From an uncultured Clostridia bacterium (GTDB lineage Bacteria; Bacillota; Clostridia; Christensenellales; Pumilibacteraceae): 29,371 bases of DNA. The position numbers were made by a program, and so were the translations under genes. Of this stretch, positions 15,294 through 23,380 are shown piece by piece (position 1 is the stretch's first letter; every line of letters begins with the position of its first letter). The notes below the pieces were generated by a model. That model had not been told where the DNA came from and searched no databases. It saw nothing but the letters and a program-made list of their open reading frames with translations. The stretch spans positions 1 to 29,371 of the forward strand of contig CANPYH010000003.1 in assembly GCA_947588325.1 (NCBI GenBank), written 5' to 3'.

Positions 15294-15394
15294 AAAGGAT
15301 TATATTTGATATAGCAAGTACCGATAACAGGTTGGACGGATGAAGTCCCGTTCATGCTGAAAGGATTATATTTGATATAGCAAGTACCGATAAC
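15294..15394 (-). CRISPR. CRISPR-like unit: two 35-bp repeats and one spacer
   Basis: Two identical 35-bp repeats (15294-15328 and 15360-15394) flank a unique 31-bp spacer (15329-15359), a period of exactly 66 bp. Read on the minus strand the repeat begins GTTATCGGTACTTGC and ends ATATAATCCTTT. A 66-bp period (36+30) is typical of type II arrays, and a GTT start is common. No cas gene or tracrRNA candidate is in the window, and a MITE-like copy starts 27 bp from the array. With only two repeats, a simple duplication or recombination site cannot be excluded. Confidence 0.45.
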
Positions 15395-15421
15395 CAATAA
15401 TTACTTTTCGGGTATTTACAA

Positions 15422-15620
15422 GACAATCCCCTCAGTCACGGCTTCGCCGTGCCAGCCCCCCTTACTAAGGGCGGCCCACACGGGTCAGTTACGTCCGAAG
15501 TAAAAACAACACCTCTCGTAACGCTACAAGTTAGTAACTTTTTCCTGAATAGCGGCGGACAAATGTGGCCGCCCTTAGTAAGGGGGGCTGGCGCAACTTG
15601 TTGCGCCTGAGGGGATTGTC
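15422..15620. mobile_element. MITE-like palindromic element, copy 2
   Basis: A 199-bp copy of the element at 11590-11787 in the same orientation. Outer (GACAATCCCCTCAG) and inner (AGCCCCCCTTACTAAGGGCG) inverted-repeat blocks are unchanged. The small palindromes differ from copy 1 but remain self-complementary: CACGGC-GCCGTG on the left and GGCGCAAC-GTTGCGCC on the right. The centre is more diverged. Confidence 0.8.
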
Positions 15621-15846
15621 ATATAGTAATGCCAACGAAAAAGCACCCTATGCGTAATAGAGTGCGTTATATCATTAAACTTATCTTCTTACACAAGCCC
15701 CATAACGCACCGACCCGAGAGCGGCGGAGAGGTGTGGTCAGACGGGTGGGAGACGGAGCTTCGCGAAGGAGTTTACTAAAAACGTAAATGACTGAGCAGA
15801 AGCGAACGTCGGCGCGCCCGTATCACCGCGCCTATGCGGCGCTCCT
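15621..15846. repeat. Common right-hand tail of the composite repeat, copy 2
   Basis: Near-identical to 11788-12010, including the GTTTAC...GTAAAT hairpin (15771-15789). It ends 44 bp before the stop codon of the sensor kinase gene. The left flanks of the two composite repeats are unrelated, while the right flanks match for over 220 bp. Confidence 0.75.
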
Positions 15847-15889
15847 GCAGGCGCACCCATCAACGGTGCTATGCGCCTTCCTACTGCCC

Positions 15890-17281
15890 CTACATTTTAT
15901 TAGGTGTGCCGAAAATAACATTTATATGAAACACATTATCGTCCGTGGCATAGGCGTTGAGTTCGCCGCCGTACTTCTTGACTATCATGCGGAGACTGCG
16001 CATGCCGAAGCCGTGATTTTCCTTGTCGGCTTTGGTGGTGACAGGCAAGCCGTCGTAAAACTCGAGGGTGCCGTTGAAGTAGTTCTCTTCCTGCACGATT
16101 ATTATGTCGTCCTTGGCTTTGACTACGAGGTTAATAACCCGCCGTTCGTTCTCGGCTATGCGCTTGACGGCCTCGAGGGCGTTGTCGATAATGTTGCCGA
16201 CGAGGCAATATAAGTCGCCCGTCTCCATAAACTCGAGCTTGCTGCCGTCCACCATGCAGGAAAGGTTTATGCCGTTCTGTTCGCAATATAAGCTCTTCTC
16301 GGTTATAAGCACGTTAAGCAGCCTGTTACCCGTTTCCAGCCGCGCGTCGTATATCTCTATGCTGTCGCGTAGGTTTTTGAGCGACTCGGCGGATATACCG
16401 CCCTGTGCCGCGAGAGCGTCGAGCTTATACTTGATATCGTGACACTTGATATTTATACGCTCTATGCTGTCCTTTGATATGGCGTATTGCATTTCGCCCT
16501 GTCTGACGGTATAGCGCAGGAACTCCACCTCCCGTTGCAGCTCGTTCTGCACAATGGTTTTGGAGGATAGCAGCAGAATAATGGTGCAGCACACAATGGA
16601 GAAGGCGTTACTCGTCTGCCGCATAACGTAGTATATCTCCATGTCGAAGTGGTTCTCCCGCTCCACGGACAGGTGGGCAAAACATACGTCGTCGAGCGAG
16701 CATAGTATTATCGTGACAGAAAGGACGAGGAACACGAGTATTAACATTCGGTAGTTCAGCTCTTTCCCCTGCAGCTTTTTGGTAACGCGCCGTATAAAGG
16801 CGAAGTATATCCCCGTCACGCAAACGGCGAATATCGCATAGTACATCAACCGATAGTACACCTCGAACATATCGCCCCAATTGTTATACCAGCCGCACTG
16901 TTCCCCTATCGTCCATATCACGAGGTATAGTTTATACGATAGGTTCTGCGTTGCGTAAGCCATGCTGCATATGAACAATATCTTGACAAACTTCTCGTCG
17001 AAACACAGCCAGGAAAACAGAACAAACGCCATAAACAGCATAAAGTATATCGCGACGCGCCCAGTTATGGTATTACCGAGGCAGTCGGCGTACTCGCCCA
17101 ACTTCACCGAGTAGAGGAATGCGAGCGGTATACCCAACGCGAATATCCCCGCCAGAGACAGCGGCGCGCGCACCCAAAAGAGGCGGCGCCTCGATAGCCG
17201 CAGGAAAAACAGTATACAGAACACCGCATACTCCACAATGAACTCGATAATTATGAAGCGATAGATCTGCCAAACGGTCAC
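15890..17281 (-). CDS. GHKL sensor histidine kinase (AgrC/LytTR-partner type)
   Basis: Membrane sensor kinase of 463 residues. The N-terminal half has six or seven hydrophobic segments (from about 8-28 to 224-240) without a classical extracellular domain, as in peptide-sensing AgrC/ComD-type kinases. A coiled segment with the phospho-acceptor motif INIKCHDIKYKL (His281) follows. The ATPase part has the N box NIIDNALEAV (Asn367) and the G box NHGFGMRSLR (422-431). The start is GTG, overlapping the regulator stop as GTGA, so the two are coupled. No signal-peptide precursor or AgrB-like gene is seen nearby, so the ligand is unknown. Confidence 0.92.
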   Translation of the reverse strand: MTVWQIYRFIIIEFIVEYAVFCILFFLRLSRRRLFWVRAPLSLAGIFALGIPLAFLYSVKLGEYADCLGNTITGRVAIYFMLFMAFVLFSWLCFDEKFVKILFICSMAYATQNLSYKLYLVIWTIGEQCGWYNNWGDMFEVYYRLMYYAIFAVCVTGIYFAFIRRVTKKLQGKELNYRMLILVFLVLSVTIILCSLDDVCFAHLSVERENHFDMEIYYVMRQTSNAFSIVCCTIILLLSSKTIVQNELQREVEFLRYTVRQGEMQYAISKDSIERINIKCHDIKYKLDALAAQGGISAESLKNLRDSIEIYDARLETGNRLLNVLITEKSLYCEQNGINLSCMVDGSKLEFMETGDLYCLVGNIIDNALEAVKRIAENERRVINLVVKAKDDIIIVQEENYFNGTLEFYDGLPVTTKADKENHGFGMRSLRMIVKKYGGELNAYATDDNVFHINVIFGTPNKM

Positions 17282-17994
17282 TTCTTATCCTCCAACCCCG
17301 CATACCAATTCGCCAGCTCGGTCATAAACGTTTTGCGCCTCGGTCGGCTTATGGCGAGACTTTCGCTCCCCACCTGCACCGAGTTGCCGCTTATACTCAC
17401 GATAAACGCGGGATTGACGAGATAGCATTGATTACAGCGCAGGAAACCGAACCGTTTCAGCTCCTCCTCCGCCTTGGACAATACCCCCGTCATTTCCACC
17501 ACGTCGTCCACGAGATGATAGTACAGACGGTGGCGGGATATCTCGACGTACATGAGTTTATCCGTCGATATGCGGCAGGGTCCGTCCGACGTGTTTAGCG
17601 TGAAGTCCTGCTTCTCGTTCATGACGTATATGTCGAGCGCCTTACGGAATTTCATTGCAAAGTCATAGTACTTCACGGGCTTGACTATGTATGCGACGGC
17701 GTCCACTTCATACCCCTTTTGCGCGTATTGGATCAGGTTGGTTATGAATACAAGCGACACCGTCTTATCCGTCTTACGCAGCTCCACCGCCGCCGTCATA
17801 CCGTCGCACCCAGGCATTTGTATGTCCATAAACACCGCGGCGTACTTCGCCTTATATCCGCGTAAGAATTCAAAGGCGTCGTGAAAGCGCTCGATACGGA
17901 ATTCCTGCCCCGTTTCGGCTGAATACTTCTCGATAAACAGACGGATCTGCTCCGCCGCTATATCTTCATCTTCGACTACGGCTACGTTCCTCAT
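17278..17994 (-). CDS. LytTR-family response regulator
   Basis: Cytoplasmic transcription regulator of 238 residues. The receiver domain (1-120) has an acidic pocket VVEDED (6-11), phospho-acceptor Asp57 in FMDIQMPGCDG and the conserved Lys in AYIVKPVKYYDF. The C-terminal LytTR DNA-binding domain (about 133-232) is recognised by KLMYVEISRHRLYYHL and FGFLRCNQCYLVNPAFIVSI. Upstream AGAGGAATGAAGGA provides the ribosome site. It is 68 bp after the XRE gene and overlaps the kinase gene by 4 bp, so all three probably form one operon. Confidence 0.93.
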   Translation of the reverse strand: MRNVAVVEDEDIAAEQIRLFIEKYSAETGQEFRIERFHDAFEFLRGYKAKYAAVFMDIQMPGCDGMTAAVELRKTDKTVSLVFITNLIQYAQKGYEVDAVAYIVKPVKYYDFAMKFRKALDIYVMNEKQDFTLNTSDGPCRISTDKLMYVEISRHRLYYHLVDDVVEMTGVLSKAEEELKRFGFLRCNQCYLVNPAFIVSISGNSVQVGSESLAISRPRRKTFMTELANWYAGLEDKK

Positions 17995-18062
17995 TCCTTC
18001 ATTCCTCTTCTTTTTCTCGTATTTTGCCCGCGCGTCCTCTTACAACCGCGCGAAACATTCCG

Positions 18063-18266
18063 TCAAGCAAACAACTCGGATATGTCAACGCCCAAAGCGA
18101 CGGCTATGATATATACTTCCTTGTCCGTCGCTATGCGGATCTGACCCTCGAGCTTGGAGTAACTCGTCGGGTTAATATCCAGACCCGCCGTCTGCAACTG
18201 CGCGATGAAGTTCTTCTGGCTGATTTTCCTCTCGCGCCGAAGCCGCTCGACATTCCTGCCTATCAT
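18063..18266 (-). CDS. Small XRE-family helix-turn-helix regulator
   Basis: A 67-residue Cro/CI-type DNA-binding protein, essentially one HTH domain (MIGRNVERLRRERKISQ onward; recognition helix near NPTSYSKLEGQIR). The ATG at 18264-18266 has GGAG with 9-nt spacing; an ATG 12 codons upstream lacks a ribosome site. It precedes the LytTR/kinase pair on the same strand. The AT-rich inverted repeat just upstream is a plausible self-operator. Confidence 0.85.
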   Translation of the reverse strand: MIGRNVERLRRERKISQKNFIAQLQTAGLDINPTSYSKLEGQIRIATDKEVYIIAVALGVDISELFA

Positions 18267-18326
18267 GTTATGATCTCCGTAATTTTTTTTCCGAACTTTC
18301 ATTGGCTCAATCGTTTAATTCTTTTT

Positions 18327-18380
18327 CGGAATTATAACATGACGAGCAACTTTTATAATTCCGTATTAGAATTATAAATC
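18327..18380. promoter_or_regulatory. Inverted-repeat operator/promoter of the XRE operon
   Basis: Perfect 11-bp arms CGGAATTATAA (18327-18337) and TTATAATTCCG (18353-18363) are spaced by 15 bp. A further GAATTATAA...ATAATTTC half-site pair lies beyond. The left arm contains TATAAT on the minus strand, so a bound protein would block the -10 region. Confidence 0.55.
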
Positions 18381-18400
18381 ATAATTTCGCGCTCAATATT

Positions 18401-18431
18401 AAAAAAGATCCGACGTTTGTGGCGTCGGATC
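18401..18431 (-). terminator. Terminator of the clpC operon
   Basis: Minus-strand hairpin GATCCGACG...CGTCGGATC (18407-18431, 7-nt loop) followed by six T residues. It lies 75 bp beyond the clpC stop. Confidence 0.88.
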
Positions 18432-18505
18432 GGTGTAAGCCGCTGCTTATCGCAAAATTGCGGTCTTTTTTATTATAATTGTGATTATGGTTAAGCGCGT
18501 GGGCG

Positions 18506-20944
18506 TTATGCCTGATATATCTCCACCCTGCCGTTGACGTAGTCCACGGTGGCGGTGCCGTTATCCTTGACTTTGCCTGTTAAGAGCGCTTCGGCGAGGG
18601 CGTCCTCTATCGTCTGCTCGATTATCCTGCGGAGGGGACGTGCGCCGTACTCGGGGTCGTAGCCGTTCTTGATGACGTAGTCCACGATTGCGGGGGTATA
18701 TCTTATGCCGATATTGCGGTCGGTGAGTTTCTTGGTCACTTTGCGCATCATGATGTCGGCAATGCGCTTGATATCCTCCTCGGTGAGGTGCTTGAAGAAG
18801 CAGATAACGTCGATACGGTTGAGGAATTCGGGGCGGAAATGGCGTTTGAGCGCGTCGGAAAGTATCTGCTCCTCGTCAGCGTCGTCGCGGTTGGGGCTGT
18901 CGTTAAACCCTATGGTGCGGCGGGCTTTGAGGTCGCTTACGCCGACATTGGAAGTCATGATCACGATGGTGTTTTTGAAGTCCACCGTCCTTCCCTGCGA
19001 ATCGGTCAGTCTGCCCTCGTCAAGGATCTGGAGCAGTATGTTATACACGTCGGGGTGCGCCTTCTCTATCTCGTCGAAGAGTACGACGGAATAGGGCTTT
19101 CTCCGCACCTGCTCGGTGAGCTGACCGCCGTCGTCGAAACCGACATAGCCCGGAGGCGAGCCTATGAGTTTGCTTACGCTATGCGACTCCATATACTCGG
19201 ACATATCGAGGCGGATTATGTTGTTCTCGTCGTCGAACATAGCCGCCGCAAGAGCCTTGGTAAGCTCGGTCTTGCCCACGCCCGTGGGACCGAGGAAGAG
19301 GAAGGAACCTATCGGGCGCTTGGGATCTTTAAGCCCCGCTCTCGCACGACGTATTGCCTTGGATACGCTTTCGACGGCCTTATCCTGACCTATAACGCGC
19401 TCGTGGAGTATGTTCTCGAGGTTATTAAGCCGCTCGAGTTCGGTCTCGCTGAGCCGAGTTACGGGTATCTTCGTCCACTTCGCGACTATCTCCGCTATAT
19501 CCTCCGCGCCTATGGTCGTGGATATGGAGGACTGCCACTCGAGCTTGCGCTTGCGGATCTCCTCGTCCACCTCGTTACGGAGCCGTTTATACTCCTCCGC
19601 CTTATCGTACTCGGTGCGCTGGGAGTGCAGATCCATGTTGCGGTGGTACTCGTCACGCTTGGCTTCGAGGTCTTTGAGGTCGGGCGGGAGACGGTTGCCG
19701 TTTACCTTGGCGCGGCTGGACGCCTCGTCTATGAGGTCGATAGCCTTGTCGGGCAGGAACCTGTCCGTTATATACCTGTCGGAGAGCTTAACCGCCGCCT
19801 CGATAGCCTCGTCGCTTATCTTGATCTTGTGGAACTCCTCATAGCTGGGGCGTATTCCCTTGAGTATTTCGATAGTCTGCTCAACTGTGGGCGGAAGTAC
19901 GGTTATGGGCTGGAAGCGGCGTTCGAGCGCCTTATCCGCCTCGATGAACTTGCGGTACTCGTCCGTCGTCGTCGCGCCTATGGTCTGGAGTTCGCCCCTC
20001 GCGAGATAGGGTTTGAGCATATCGGCGGGAGAGACTTCCCCCTCTTTGCCCCCCGCCTGCGCGAGGGTGTGCAGCTCGTCTATGAACAGTATGATATTGC
20101 CCTGCTTTATAACCGCCTCGATAGCGTCCTTGAGTTTGCGCTCGAGTTCGCCGCGGTACTTGGTGCCCGCCATAAGGCTGCCTATGTCGAGGGCGAATAT
20201 GATCTTATCCTTGAGCAGTTCGGGCACATTCCCCGCTACCATTTCGCGGGCAAGCCCCTCCACTACCGCGCTTTTGCCGACGCCGGGTTCGCCTATAAGC
20301 ACGGGGTTATTCTTGGACTTACGGCAGAGTATCTCGATTATGCGCTCGATCTCCTCCTTTCTGCCTATGACGGGGTCGATCTTGCCGTCGCGGGCGCGCT
20401 GGGTGACGTCGGTGCCGATATCCTTCAGCTCCTCGGGCACGGCAGCGCGGCGGGGCGCGTTATCCGCCAGACCCGAATTGGGGCGGATATTGTTTATGTT
20501 GGATATAATCTCGTCGAGGTCCATGCACTCGTTGAGCCTTTGGAGCATATGCCTTACGTTCATGTTACGGCTTAAAAATCTGCATATATCCGAGTCCTTG
20601 TAGAACACGGCGGCGAGAAGTATATGCTCGGTGTATATGCAGTCCTTCTTGCACACGACGGCTATTCTGCGTGCGTCGTCGAGCAACGTCTTGGTGTTCT
20701 GCGACTCCTCGGGTTCGGTGAGGTCGTCGCTCATCTCCAACCTGCCCATTTCGGTTATAAAGGACGTGGGCATTAACTGCTCGGCGTGCAGATACTCCGA
20801 GCCTACGCAATTGATATTATACATGGCGAATAACACATGCACGGGCTCGACATACTTGTTGTGGAATTGTATGGCGAAGCGGTGAGCGTTCGTCCGTACC
20901 CGCTCGGCGTTATCCGACATGGGGAAATTGTTTATATAATCCAT
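18506..20944 (-). CDS. clpC: ClpC-type AAA+ unfoldase
   Basis: Hexameric ATPase that unfolds marked proteins and feeds them to ClpP. Of 812 residues: N-terminal adaptor/phospho-arginine domain (~1-150, quite diverged, with a HNKYVEPVHVLFA repeat); AAA-1 with Walker A GEPGVGKS (218-225) and Walker B IILFIDE (284-290); a coiled M-domain including the UVR-like segment YDKAEEYKRLRNEVDEEI (~446-463); and AAA-2 with Walker A GPTGVGKT (552-559) and VVLFDEIEKAHPDV. A ClpP-docking loop (RRTIGF) is present in AAA-2, so this is not a ClpB disaggregase. GGAGGT precedes the ATG. Last gene of the ctsR-mcsA-mcsB-clpC operon. Confidence 0.95.
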   Translation of the reverse strand: MDYINNFPMSDNAERVRTNAHRFAIQFHNKYVEPVHVLFAMYNINCVGSEYLHAEQLMPTSFITEMGRLEMSDDLTEPEESQNTKTLLDDARRIAVVCKKDCIYTEHILLAAVFYKDSDICRFLSRNMNVRHMLQRLNECMDLDEIISNINNIRPNSGLADNAPRRAAVPEELKDIGTDVTQRARDGKIDPVIGRKEEIERIIEILCRKSKNNPVLIGEPGVGKSAVVEGLAREMVAGNVPELLKDKIIFALDIGSLMAGTKYRGELERKLKDAIEAVIKQGNIILFIDELHTLAQAGGKEGEVSPADMLKPYLARGELQTIGATTTDEYRKFIEADKALERRFQPITVLPPTVEQTIEILKGIRPSYEEFHKIKISDEAIEAAVKLSDRYITDRFLPDKAIDLIDEASSRAKVNGNRLPPDLKDLEAKRDEYHRNMDLHSQRTEYDKAEEYKRLRNEVDEEIRKRKLEWQSSISTTIGAEDIAEIVAKWTKIPVTRLSETELERLNNLENILHERVIGQDKAVESVSKAIRRARAGLKDPKRPIGSFLFLGPTGVGKTELTKALAAAMFDDENNIIRLDMSEYMESHSVSKLIGSPPGYVGFDDGGQLTEQVRRKPYSVVLFDEIEKAHPDVYNILLQILDEGRLTDSQGRTVDFKNTIVIMTSNVGVSDLKARRTIGFNDSPNRDDADEEQILSDALKRHFRPEFLNRIDVICFFKHLTEEDIKRIADIMMRKVTKKLTDRNIGIRYTPAIVDYVIKNGYDPEYGARPLRRIIEQTIEDALAEALLTGKVKDNGTATVDYVNGRVEIYQA

Positions 20945-20958
20945 AGTCTGTTACCTCC

Positions 20959-21972
20959 TTATTCGATCCGCGCTTTCTTTACCAGCGCGGTTATTTCTTT
21001 TTCGCACATTGCCGCACGCCGTCTGTCACGCTCCTCCGCTGTCAGCACTTCGCCCGCTTTGAGCATGAGATTTGCGGCGCGGCACTCCTCCGCAAACGCG
21101 TCCAGCCGACTTTCGTCCTCGCACACGAACAGTCCGTAATACACGCCGAGTTTGACATAAGCCAGCTTTTCCGCGAACTCCTTACCGTCCATAGAGTATG
21201 CGTTTGTAAGCGCTCCGTATGCGCGGTATATCTTGTCGCACATTGCCGTTTTATCCGCGTCCATCAACGCCTTTCTCGCGGCTATCTCGCTTTGTTCGAT
21301 CCTTGCGACGGCGGCGTTTACGTTTTTAAGTATATCATCTTCGGTCACGCCGAGAGTTTTTTGGTTGGACACCTGATACAGGAAGCCCTGGCTCTCGCTG
21401 CCCTCTCCGTACTCTCCGCGCACCGTCATATCGAAGTGGTTCGCGGCGTTCACGCACCCCGCGAGGGATCCCGTCAGGCTCAGCCCGGGAAGGAACATCA
21501 TAGCCGACGCTCTCAGCCCCGTTCCGACGTTGGTCGGGCAGGCGGTGAGATAGCCTATCTCGGGGTCGTATGCGAGTTTGAGTTCGGCGGAAATGAGGTC
21601 GTCCACCTCGTTAATCTTGCGATACGCCTCGTCCAGACGGTTACCGCGAAGTATGCACTGCGCGCGAATGTGGTCCTCTTCGTTGACCATGACGCTTATT
21701 TCATTGGTCGGGTCGACTATGACTGCGGCGTATTTATTGCCGTGGATCAGGTCGTCGCTTATTATGTGCAGTTCTTTAAGCGCCTCTACGCGCAATTCGT
21801 CGAGGTCGGACATACGCATTATGGTGTACTTTTCCTGCGCCTTGCCGAGTGCGGCGTATACTTTCTGCGTTACTTCGAGAGCGCGTTCGCTGTCCAGCCT
21901 TGACGGGAAGGGATATCCCGCTATGTCCCGCGCAAGACGCGCCCTGCTCGATACTACTATACCGTTACTCAT
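20959..21972 (-). CDS. mcsB: Protein-arginine kinase McsB
   Basis: Phosphorylates arginine residues on damaged proteins and CtsR, marking them for ClpCP. The 337-residue protein has the guanido-kinase fold. SSRARLARDIAGYPFP (8-23) is the nucleotide-binding start, NEEDHIR (97-103) holds the catalytic glutamate, and CPTNVGTGLRAS (145-156) is the substrate loop with the conserved Cys. The C-terminus carries RDRRRA (315-320), matching the RDxxRA phospho-arginine-binding motif known to control McsB allosterically. It overlaps the end of mcsA by 4 bp (ATGA) and ends 14 bp before clpC. Confidence 0.95.
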   Translation of the reverse strand: MSNGIVVSSRARLARDIAGYPFPSRLDSERALEVTQKVYAALGKAQEKYTIMRMSDLDELRVEALKELHIISDDLIHGNKYAAVIVDPTNEISVMVNEEDHIRAQCILRGNRLDEAYRKINEVDDLISAELKLAYDPEIGYLTACPTNVGTGLRASAMMFLPGLSLTGSLAGCVNAANHFDMTVRGEYGEGSESQGFLYQVSNQKTLGVTEDDILKNVNAAVARIEQSEIAARKALMDADKTAMCDKIYRAYGALTNAYSMDGKEFAEKLAYVKLGVYYGLFVCEDESRLDAFAEECRAANLMLKAGEVLTAEERDRRRAAMCEKEITALVKKARIE

Positions 21973-22475
21973 TTCGCGCCTCCCTTGAGCTTAATCATCT
22001 CTTCGTTGATCTTCGCGGCGAGCAGGAAGTCCTCCTTCGCCACCGCCTCTTCTCTCCGACGGAGCAGTTCGTTATACTTCCCCTCCGCCGTCGATTGCAG
22101 CTCTTTGGGCGATTTACCCGTGTGCTTTACGTCCTTCTGGAATTTAAGCAATGTGGGTCTGACTATGTCCGCGAAAGCCTTGTAGCAATCGGGGCAGCCG
22201 AGGAAGCCCGTCTCGAGGTATTGCGAGGACGTGTAGCCGCATTTCGGGCAAACCGCCGAACCGCTGTCTATTCCCGAGAGCGCGTCGCCGAAAGCCGCGA
22301 ACAGCGGAGCGAAGCCCGTCAGCGCGGGTTTGATAAATCCGTGCTTCTTCTTGCATTCCTCGCAAAGATATCTCTCGCTCGAAACGCCGTTCTTTATTGT
22401 TTGCATGTAATATACCGCGGGATTCTTGCCGCACTCGTCGCACAGCCTTTTACCCAATTCGTTCTGGAAAAACAT
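21969..22475 (-). CDS. mcsA: McsA, zinc-finger activator of McsB
   Basis: Activates the arginine kinase McsB and links it to CtsR and ClpC. The 168-residue product has four CxxC pairs (12/15, 38/41, 76/79, 94/97), enough for two zinc sites, and a C-terminal UVR-type helical segment (about 131-163, GKYNELLRRREEAVAKEDFL). The ATG lies 3 bp past the ctsR stop. Length and motif order match McsA. Confidence 0.93.
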   Translation of the reverse strand: MFFQNELGKRLCDECGKNPAVYYMQTIKNGVSSERYLCEECKKKHGFIKPALTGFAPLFAAFGDALSGIDSGSAVCPKCGYTSSQYLETGFLGCPDCYKAFADIVRPTLLKFQKDVKHTGKSPKELQSTAEGKYNELLRRREEAVAKEDFLLAAKINEEMIKLKGGAK

Positions 22476-22478
22476 AGC

Positions 22479-22973
22479 TTATTCCTCCTTTCGTCCGTTT
22501 TTCTTACCGTCTGCGTCCTGCCTGCGAAGCAACGTCGCCGCGACCGATCGCATTATCCCCGCACGCAAGCCGTCTTTCGCAACAGCAGGCGCTATCAACG
22601 CCTTATCCGACATAGTCGCCGCGACCAACTCCGCTTCCTTTCTCGTCATTATCCCGTCCGCTACCAGTCTGTCGAGTATTTGCAACGTCCGCGAGTATGA
22701 CAGCCCCTCGTTTATGGGCAGGTTAAGCAAGCCGTCCAACAGTTCGTCGCGGTTCGCGTCCAGCCTGACGAGGTTTATGTACCCCCCGCCGCCCCGATGC
22801 GACTCGATGATGTAGCCGCGATCGGGTGTAAACCGCGTAGTCAGGACATAGTTGATCTGGCTGGGCGCACAGGAAAAGTACGTCGCAAGCTCGTTGCGGC
22901 TTATACTGATAATATTTCCGTCCGCGAGCATTTCTATCAGAAAGTTTTCAATGAGATCACTGATGTTTGCCAT
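22479..22973 (-). CDS. ctsR: Heat-shock repressor CtsR
   Basis: Dimeric repressor of class III heat-shock genes. The start is the ATG at 22971-22973 with AAGGAGGAGAT in front (164 residues); an open frame extends 31 codons upstream through the operator and is not coding. The winged helix-turn-helix covers about 20-65 and ends in the CtsR-specific glycine loop SHRGGGGYI (58-66), the thermosensing element of the family. A C-terminal dimerisation/McsB-binding domain follows. First gene of the operon and, from its operator, autoregulated. Confidence 0.95.
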   Translation of the reverse strand: MANISDLIENFLIEMLADGNIISISRNELATYFSCAPSQINYVLTTRFTPDRGYIIESHRGGGGYINLVRLDANRDELLDGLLNLPINEGLSYSRTLQILDRLVADGIMTRKEAELVAATMSDKALIAPAVAKDGLRAGIMRSVAATLLRRQDADGKKNGRKEE

Positions 22974-23041
22974 ATCTCCTCCTTCGGTCAAAGCCCGCCC
23001 CGCTTCGCCTCGCCTATCTCTTCGGATTAGTTCCGCGGTTG

Positions 23042-23096
23042 TTTGACTTTCTTTGACCTTTGACATTAGTTTAGCACCGAACTATTGCCTTGTCAA
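23042..23096 (-). promoter_or_regulatory. ctsR operon promoter with triple-heptad CtsR operator
   Basis: Minus-strand TTGACA (23091-23096), 17-bp spacer, TAAACT (23068-23073). Immediately downstream are three CtsR heptads, TGTCAAA-GGTCAAA-GAA-AGTCAAA (23065 to 23042). The last two with the 3-bp gap fit the published CtsR consensus; the first abuts them directly. The operator covers the expected transcription start. Confidence 0.88.
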
Positions 23097-23211
23097 GAGT
23101 TTGACGCAAAATTTTTTGACTTTTTTTCGGAAATTTTTTCGGTAATAATTTACGGGCATTATCCCGCGGAACATGCGGCGGGCGGCATATTAACCAAAAT
23201 AAAACAAAGCG

Positions 23212-23248
23212 AAAAAAACGGCGGGGCTTTCAAGGTCCGCTCCGCCGT
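23212..23248 (-). terminator. Terminator of the deaminase transcript
   Basis: Minus-strand hairpin with ACGGCGG (23242-23248 side) and CCGCCGT arms (23218-23224 side) followed by seven T residues. It separates the deaminase gene from the ctsR promoter. The plus strand after it is also T-rich. Confidence 0.8.
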
Positions 23249-23278
23249 CTTACTTATGTTACTTTTATTACTTTCTTC

Positions 23279-23340
23279 TTATTATTATCCCCTCTTATTT
23301 ATCCCCTCGTTATTATTATCCCCTCTTATTTATCCCCTCG
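23279..23340 (+). repeat. Two perfect 31-bp tandem repeats
   Basis: The unit (TTATTATTATCCCCTC, then TTATTTATCCCCTCG) is present twice without change at 23279-23309 and 23310-23340. Each unit itself holds two TATCCCCTC words. No ORF or spacer; an intergenic minisatellite between two terminators/genes. Confidence 0.85.
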
Positions 23341-23380
23341 CCCGCGGGACATAACTTATGGGGATTATGCGCGGGAGCGT

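Noticed and set aside
15215..15397. A 60-codon open frame across the CRISPR-like repeats
   Set aside because: The repeated peptide only reflects the repeated DNA; no start signals and no complete domain.
15788..16213. A plus-strand frame running from the composite repeat into the kinase gene
   Set aside because: It overlaps the conserved GHKL ATPase domain on the other strand.
18788..20575. A 595-codon open frame antisense to clpC
   Set aside because: Shadow of clpC; the product lacks any recognisable motif.
23279..23340. The 31-bp repeats considered as a CRISPR array
   Set aside because: The copies are directly adjacent with no spacer.
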